From Primula veris (Eukaryota; Streptophyta; Magnoliopsida; Ericales; Primulaceae): a stretch of 64,000 bases of DNA. The stretch is taken from assembly GCA_963682055.1 (NCBI GenBank), contig OY821744.1, positions 25,272,967 to 25,336,966 on the forward strand, written 5' to 3'. This document shows positions 59,567 to 64,000 of this stretch, one piece after another. The notes under the pieces are model-generated. The model was not told the origin of the DNA, did not search any database, and saw only the letters and a program-made list of their open reading frames with translations. Numbering within the stretch: the stretch's first letter is position 1; each line of letters starts with the position of its first letter. The translations under genes were made by a program, and so were the position numbers.

Positions 59567-59570
<4 letters not shown>
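59212..59570. other. unassigned, no LTR match
   Basis: This is where the 3' LTR of the Tat element should lie, but neither TATAAATAG nor the 125-bp repeat is present. No gene is seen. Confidence 0.4.

Positions 59571-59619
<49 letters not shown>
59571..59619. repeat. (TA)n microsatellite
   Basis: About 24 perfect TA units. Confidence 0.95.
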
Positions 59620-59628
<9 letters not shown>

Positions 59629-59739
59629 TGCCCCCTGTCTACCTTTTTGAAATTATATTACTTCTAAATATCCCCATAATTTCATATTCCCTATAGGTAC
59701 CACTTTTTAATTATTTACTTTATTTACCAAAACGCCATA

Positions 59740-60335
59740 CACATATTTCATAAAAAATAATAAAAAAAACACATAAAATTATATAAAATGCAAAAAATCT
59801 TAAAATAAATGAAAAAAAATCATAAAAAATTGTAAAAATTAAAAAAAAATGTATATTTATTAAAAAAAATACAAAAAATCACAAAAAAAATCACAAAAAT
59901 CACAAAAATACAAAAAAATTCACAAAATTTTAAAAAAATTACAAATAAAATAAAAAAAATTATAAAAAATGAAAAAAATCAACAAAATATTATTAAAAAA
60001 AACATAAAATTATAAAAAATGAAAAAAAATCACAAAATATAATAAAAATATAAAAAAAAAACTAAAAAATATCACAAAAAAATTATAAAAAATGAAAAAA
60101 TCACAAAAAATCACAAAATTTAAAAACAATTACAAAAAAAAATATAAAAAATTATAAAAAAATGAAAAAAATCACAAAATATTATAAAAAATGAAAAAAA
60201 TCATAAAATATTATAAAAAATGAAAAAAAACACATAAAATTTTATAAAAAATGAAAAAAATCACAAAAAAATCACAAAAAAAAAAATCACAAAATTATAA
60301 AAAAAAATTGAAAAAAATGAAAAAAAAAAATCACT
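59740..60335. repeat. A-rich simple sequence (AAAAATCAC-like)
   Basis: About 600 bp of A runs are separated by TCAC, TTAT or ATG. The unit varies from 8 to 20 bp. T appears mainly as single bases. It is noncoding. Confidence 0.85.
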
Positions 60336-60344
60336 TTTATTGAA

Positions 60345-60900
60345 CTTTATGCATTTTCGACTGTACTAGATGCACTTCGACTGAACCAGATGCACTTTTA
60401 GCTGAACTATATGCACTCTTAGCCGAACCAGATGTACTTTTAGTTGAACCAGATGCAGGTTTTATAGAACGATATGCACTTTTATTGAACTAGATGCATT
60501 TTTGTCTGAACCATATGCAGTTTCAGCTGAACTAGATACACTTTTAGCTGAACCATATGCACTTTCAGCCGAACTAGATGCAGGTTTTACAAAACGATAT
60601 GCACTTTTATTGAACTAGATGCACTTTTGTCTGAACCATATGCACTTTCAGCTGAACCAGATACACTTTTAGCTGAACCATATGCACTTTCAGCTGAACC
60701 ATATGCACTTTCAGCTGAATCATATGCACTTTCAGTTGTACCAAATGCATTTTTAGTTGAATCAGATGCATTTTTAACAGAACTATATGCACTTTCGACT
60801 GTACTATATTCATTTTCGACTACACTATATGCACTTTTTACTTAACTATATGTACTTTTCACTAAATTAGATGCAATTTAAGCTGAACCAGATATAGTTT
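60345..60900. repeat. 24-bp minisatellite (GAACCATATGCACTTT type)
   Basis: Around 23 units of TATGCACTTTCAGCTGAACC-like sequence have a 24-bp period, best preserved at 60600-60830. The multiple-of-three unit makes open frames on both strands, which are by-products. It shares the core TGAACTATATGCACTT with 24390-25080. Confidence 0.93.
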
Positions 60901-60905
60901 AGATG

Positions 60906-61740
60906 CACTACACTAAATTAGTACTGATAATTAAGTACAACGCTTAGTACAGATAGTTGACAGAATAGTTGATGAATAATAAGTACAAAAATCTTGTTCT
61001 ATATAAACTGAGTATGTAGTTTGTATACATATGAACCGTTGCCTACAGGTTATAAGTAATAAGTTGACTTATTTAATAGAGCAGCAAAGGATAGTCGATT
61101 TGTAGAACCAACTGTGTTTTTAGTGGTCTTCTTTTGGTACTGTTAAGTTAATGAAGTAACTTCTAGTGTCAGTAATACACAACTTTTGAAAAAAGAAAAA
61201 GGAAAAAAAGGGGTTTAAATTGGGTCGTTTAATGGAATTAAAAACATAGCACAAACGAAGCACCAATATTTATGTTTTTATCAGAGTTCGCATCGGAAGC
61301 AAGAGTAGGCTGGGAGACTTAACTTGTTTTCTTGTTAGTGACTAGATTCGGGAATGAAACCTTAGCATTGGGAAGAAAGCGTGACATCTTGTATTTATCA
61401 TTACTTACGGAATAACTTTGCCATATTTTCTAGTTGCCAGTAATTAAACATATACTCCCTGAAGCCAGGAATTAGCATTGGTAACCTTGGTGCATTAAAT
61501 TATCTGAAACAATAATAAAATGAAATAAATAAATAAAAACTTAGACTAATAGATATGCCGAAGGAAAGTAGACAGTGGACTTGTAAGACGAGTATAAATC
61601 CTTAAATATGTTACCAAACTTCTAAAGAGCGCATGGACGGACAGTTTGATTTAAGTATTTTTATTTTTATGGGAGTCATTATGGCTTAGACTTTCAGGAA
61701 ATTTGAGATGAGCAAGTTCATGAATCTGGAGTTAAGTTTC
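60906..61740. other. no gene recognised; possible decayed retroelement interior
   Basis: No pol domain is readable. The last 90 bp before 61741 may derive from a chromovirus pol tail, because they run straight into the canonical GGGACGAAACTTCTTTAAG. Confidence 0.35.
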
Positions 61741-61769
61741 GGGACGAAACTTCTTTAAGTGGAGAAAAG
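61739..61769 (+). promoter_or_regulatory. chromovirus pol end and polypurine tract
   Basis: CGGGACGAAACTTCTTTAAG followed by TGGAGAAAAG matches the conserved junction (GGACGAAATTCTTTTAAGGGGG type) that precedes the 3' LTR of plant Tekay-like chromoviruses. Confidence 0.65.
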
Positions 61770-64000
61770 TGTAAAAACCCGTAAATTATTTTTCATTTAA
61801 ATTACGCTTATAGTTGAATTAATATTGTGTTTTGGGGTAATTAGAATATTTTTAACAAGATAGGTGGCTGTTTAATCTTTTAAAGGAAGTAAGGACTCAC
61901 ACTGGTAATAAGTATGAGAAATTAAGTTGAAATAAATTAGAATAAGTTACTCTAAGAATTAAGGAGACAGGGAGACTATAGAAAAGAAACTGTATAAACT
62001 TAAAAGTCAGTCTTTATATTCATAACGTATCCACCACAACATCATCAGTTCATCACCATGCTTGTCTGTTTATATATACATATAGATAGAAAGAGATATA
62101 TAGATACAGAGAGAGATGATGTATAGAGAGATTAAATACAGTGAGAGAATGTAAAAGGATCGAGAGATAAGAGAGCCCGGTCTATTAACCTGTAGATTCG
62201 GAGAGGATTTCCTAGTGTATCGGTTGCTCTTCAAGGTAATTATTTATTTCTAACCATCTATTCATTAGATGCCACCATAATTGATATCAAATAAGTGTAT
62301 TGTTCATGTCGGTATTAGGGAAGTAATTTTCCTCAAGCTCATAACTTTTGTCCTTGTTAGATTAATTTCCTTTTAATTATTACTAGCGACCGACGTACTC
62401 TAAATTGACCAAGAACCAGATTTTATCCATGTAACTTTTATTACAATTTGGTTTATTAAATTATATTATTCTGAATATATATTACAGTAAAGATAAAAGG
62501 GAAGGAAAGAGATTGACAACTTAGGTGGTTCAATATATATTTGGGTGTTTAGAAAGAGAACCAAGATACAAATTTACAAGTCCTGTTTTAAGCTGTTAGT
62601 TTATATGGCACAATATATATAACTATATGGAGTTTGGTTATAAAATAGAATACATAGTATGTAAATTGAGATAATCGGTAGGTACATCAGTACAGTTGGA
62701 CATATAGGTATGTTTTATGGAAGTTTAGATTTCTGGGATTTCGATGTAGGTGCAAAGCCGTCGTTTCATTTAGTTTATGTGGTATTAGGGTTCGGTCCAT
62801 TGTATCTTATTATGTGAGGTTTAATTCTGTGTTTAGATATATTTTCTTATGGAATATATATTATATTACAGGGTCGTGACTCAGTATTTCGTTCTAGTAG
62901 AAACAAGTCTAGTGATTTCCGTTGCGATCAGGTGAGTGGGTTTTGTCTTGCTAATATAAAAATCCCGTTGCATCTTTTGTTAATGTTTTACATGCTCATA
63001 TTTTTCAATTACTATTTATATATGTAAACATTGATTTTATATTATTACGAAAACAAAGAAATATCGAAAGAAAGAAAAGTATGAAAACAAAAGTTGATTT
63101 ATATACACTGAATGATTTTATATCTTATAAAGATAAAAGTTATATACAGTGTATCTGTATAAGGTTTTAAGATTATTATTTTTATGATTTGCTTATGATC
63201 TGTATTTGGGACCATGAGTATAAGTTCAACGGAGAATCTCCGAATAAGGGGAAGAGGAAAGTGGGGGTGACGTTGGCAACTAAACGAAAGAGTTTAGTTC
63301 TCAACGGTTAACTTAGCGATTATACATAACTTTGTTAACCGGAACGTTTTAAGGAATAGACTCAGCCGTCATGCTGTGGTGACCTTAATTACGTAGTGCA
63401 CGTATGGTTTATACACCTGAGAAAAAGATCGACGGTAAAGAGATTGAGTAAGTCAATCGGACTTGGTATCATAAGATATACATATTATCATTTTGCTTTT
63501 ATCATAAAAAGAAAGAAAAAGATTTTATTATTATTATTGTGATAGATTTAATCTTGATGAAAGAAAGGTGAAAAGTTTATTTATCTTTTATATTCAAGTG
63601 ATTTCTGAATATTTATGCATTGGGAATTTTTATTAAACAAATTATTATTTTGCAAGAAACTGAAAAGAAAAATATTATTTTCAACCCATATTACATATTG
63701 TGAGTATTTCTCTCTCATTGAGCTCGCTTAGCTCACCCCTCATTTTTTAAAATGTTTTTCAGGTAAGCGATCACCTATTTAGATTTGAAGTCGATTAGTT
63801 GGGACCAGACAGACCTTATAGAAGTTTAAGCTAGTTTTTCCGCTGCGATATAATTTTGCTTTAGCTTATATGATGTATAATTACTTGGTAAGTACCGTAG
63901 TTAAAATTGTTATTAATAAATGTATAGAATTTTGGGTATATTTCATTATTCTAGCACGTGTCGCCACACATGTTATTCGGCCGTGTGACTCCCAAATTAG
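61770..64000 (+). mobile_element. Ty3/gypsy chromovirus LTR, incomplete at window end
   Basis: Starts TGTAAAAACCCGTAAATT right after the polypurine tract. The body is noncoding and at least 2.2 kb long. It includes a short tract TATAGATAGAAAGAGATA near 62080 and the segment TTGAGCTCGCTTAGCTCACC near 63720. No TG...CA end or target duplication is reached before 64000. Confidence 0.6.

Noticed and set aside
59212..59570. 3' LTR of the Tat element
   Set aside because: I compared it with the 5' leader, TATA and 125-bp unit and saw no match, so I do not call an LTR here.
60607..60845. Repetitive open frames on both strands (VQLKVHM and SAEPYAL types)
   Set aside because: They are by-products of a 24-bp minisatellite, open because the unit is a multiple of three. 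No start context or homologue.

Overview
This window is plant nuclear DNA, almost certainly from a flowering plant and probably a eudicot. It is AT-rich and has no bacterial-style gene packing. It holds GT-AG introns, Stowaway, Harbinger, hAT and CACTA ends, Mutator-like elements (MULEs), Ty3/gypsy elements of the Tat and chromovirus types, and plant-mobile-domain (PMD) genes. I find no convincing single-copy host gene, tRNA, rRNA or CRISPR array. The species cannot be named from the sequence alone. Nearly everything recognisable is a transposable element (TE) or TE debris, often nested.

1-9.9 kb: noncoding, with MITEs and repeats. These include two relatives of a long-inverted-repeat element (about 3.64-4.22 and 7.47-9.06 kb). 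The second is split by a hAT-like MITE with an 8-bp target duplication. 9.9-15.4 kb (cluster A): a decayed FAR1/MULE transposase fused to an OTU cysteine-protease domain on the + strand, convergent with a decayed intron-containing PMD gene on the - strand. A Harbinger MITE lies upstream of that PMD gene.

17.0-24.0 kb: a chimeric LINE-like ORF cut by a 5.9-kb MULE. The MULE has about 135-bp inverted repeats, a 10-bp target duplication, a mudrA-type transposase and a convergent GRF zinc-finger/coiled-coil/transmembrane gene. Excising it in silico rejoins the host ORF in frame.

27.3-34.0 kb (cluster B): a PMD gene bounded by inverted termini that carry hairpin palindromes. It is followed in the same orientation by a second FAR1/MULE transposase with an intact OTU domain. 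The promoter of that transposase lies just after a 209-bp tandem duplication that carries two more palindromes. A Ulp1/C48-like protease remnant lies downstream.

36.0-38.2 kb: a TRIM-like element with a complete solo LTR nested in it. 42.0-43.6 kb: a chromovirus gag-protease remnant (-). 46.4-59.2 kb: a Tat-lineage Ty3/gypsy element. It has 125-bp leader repeats, a primer-binding site, gag, pol with two RNase H domains, and an antisense spliced PMD gene. Many nonsense changes fit C-to-T or G-to-A transitions. 59.6-60.9 kb: A-rich simple sequence and a 24-bp minisatellite. 61.77 kb to the end: the start of another Ty3/gypsy LTR.

The unifying theme is the PMD family. It occurs three times, in three different mobile contexts. 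Twice it lies beside a transposase-OTU gene, which suggests a recurrent PMD plus transposase-OTU module. That module is the best candidate here for an under-described system.
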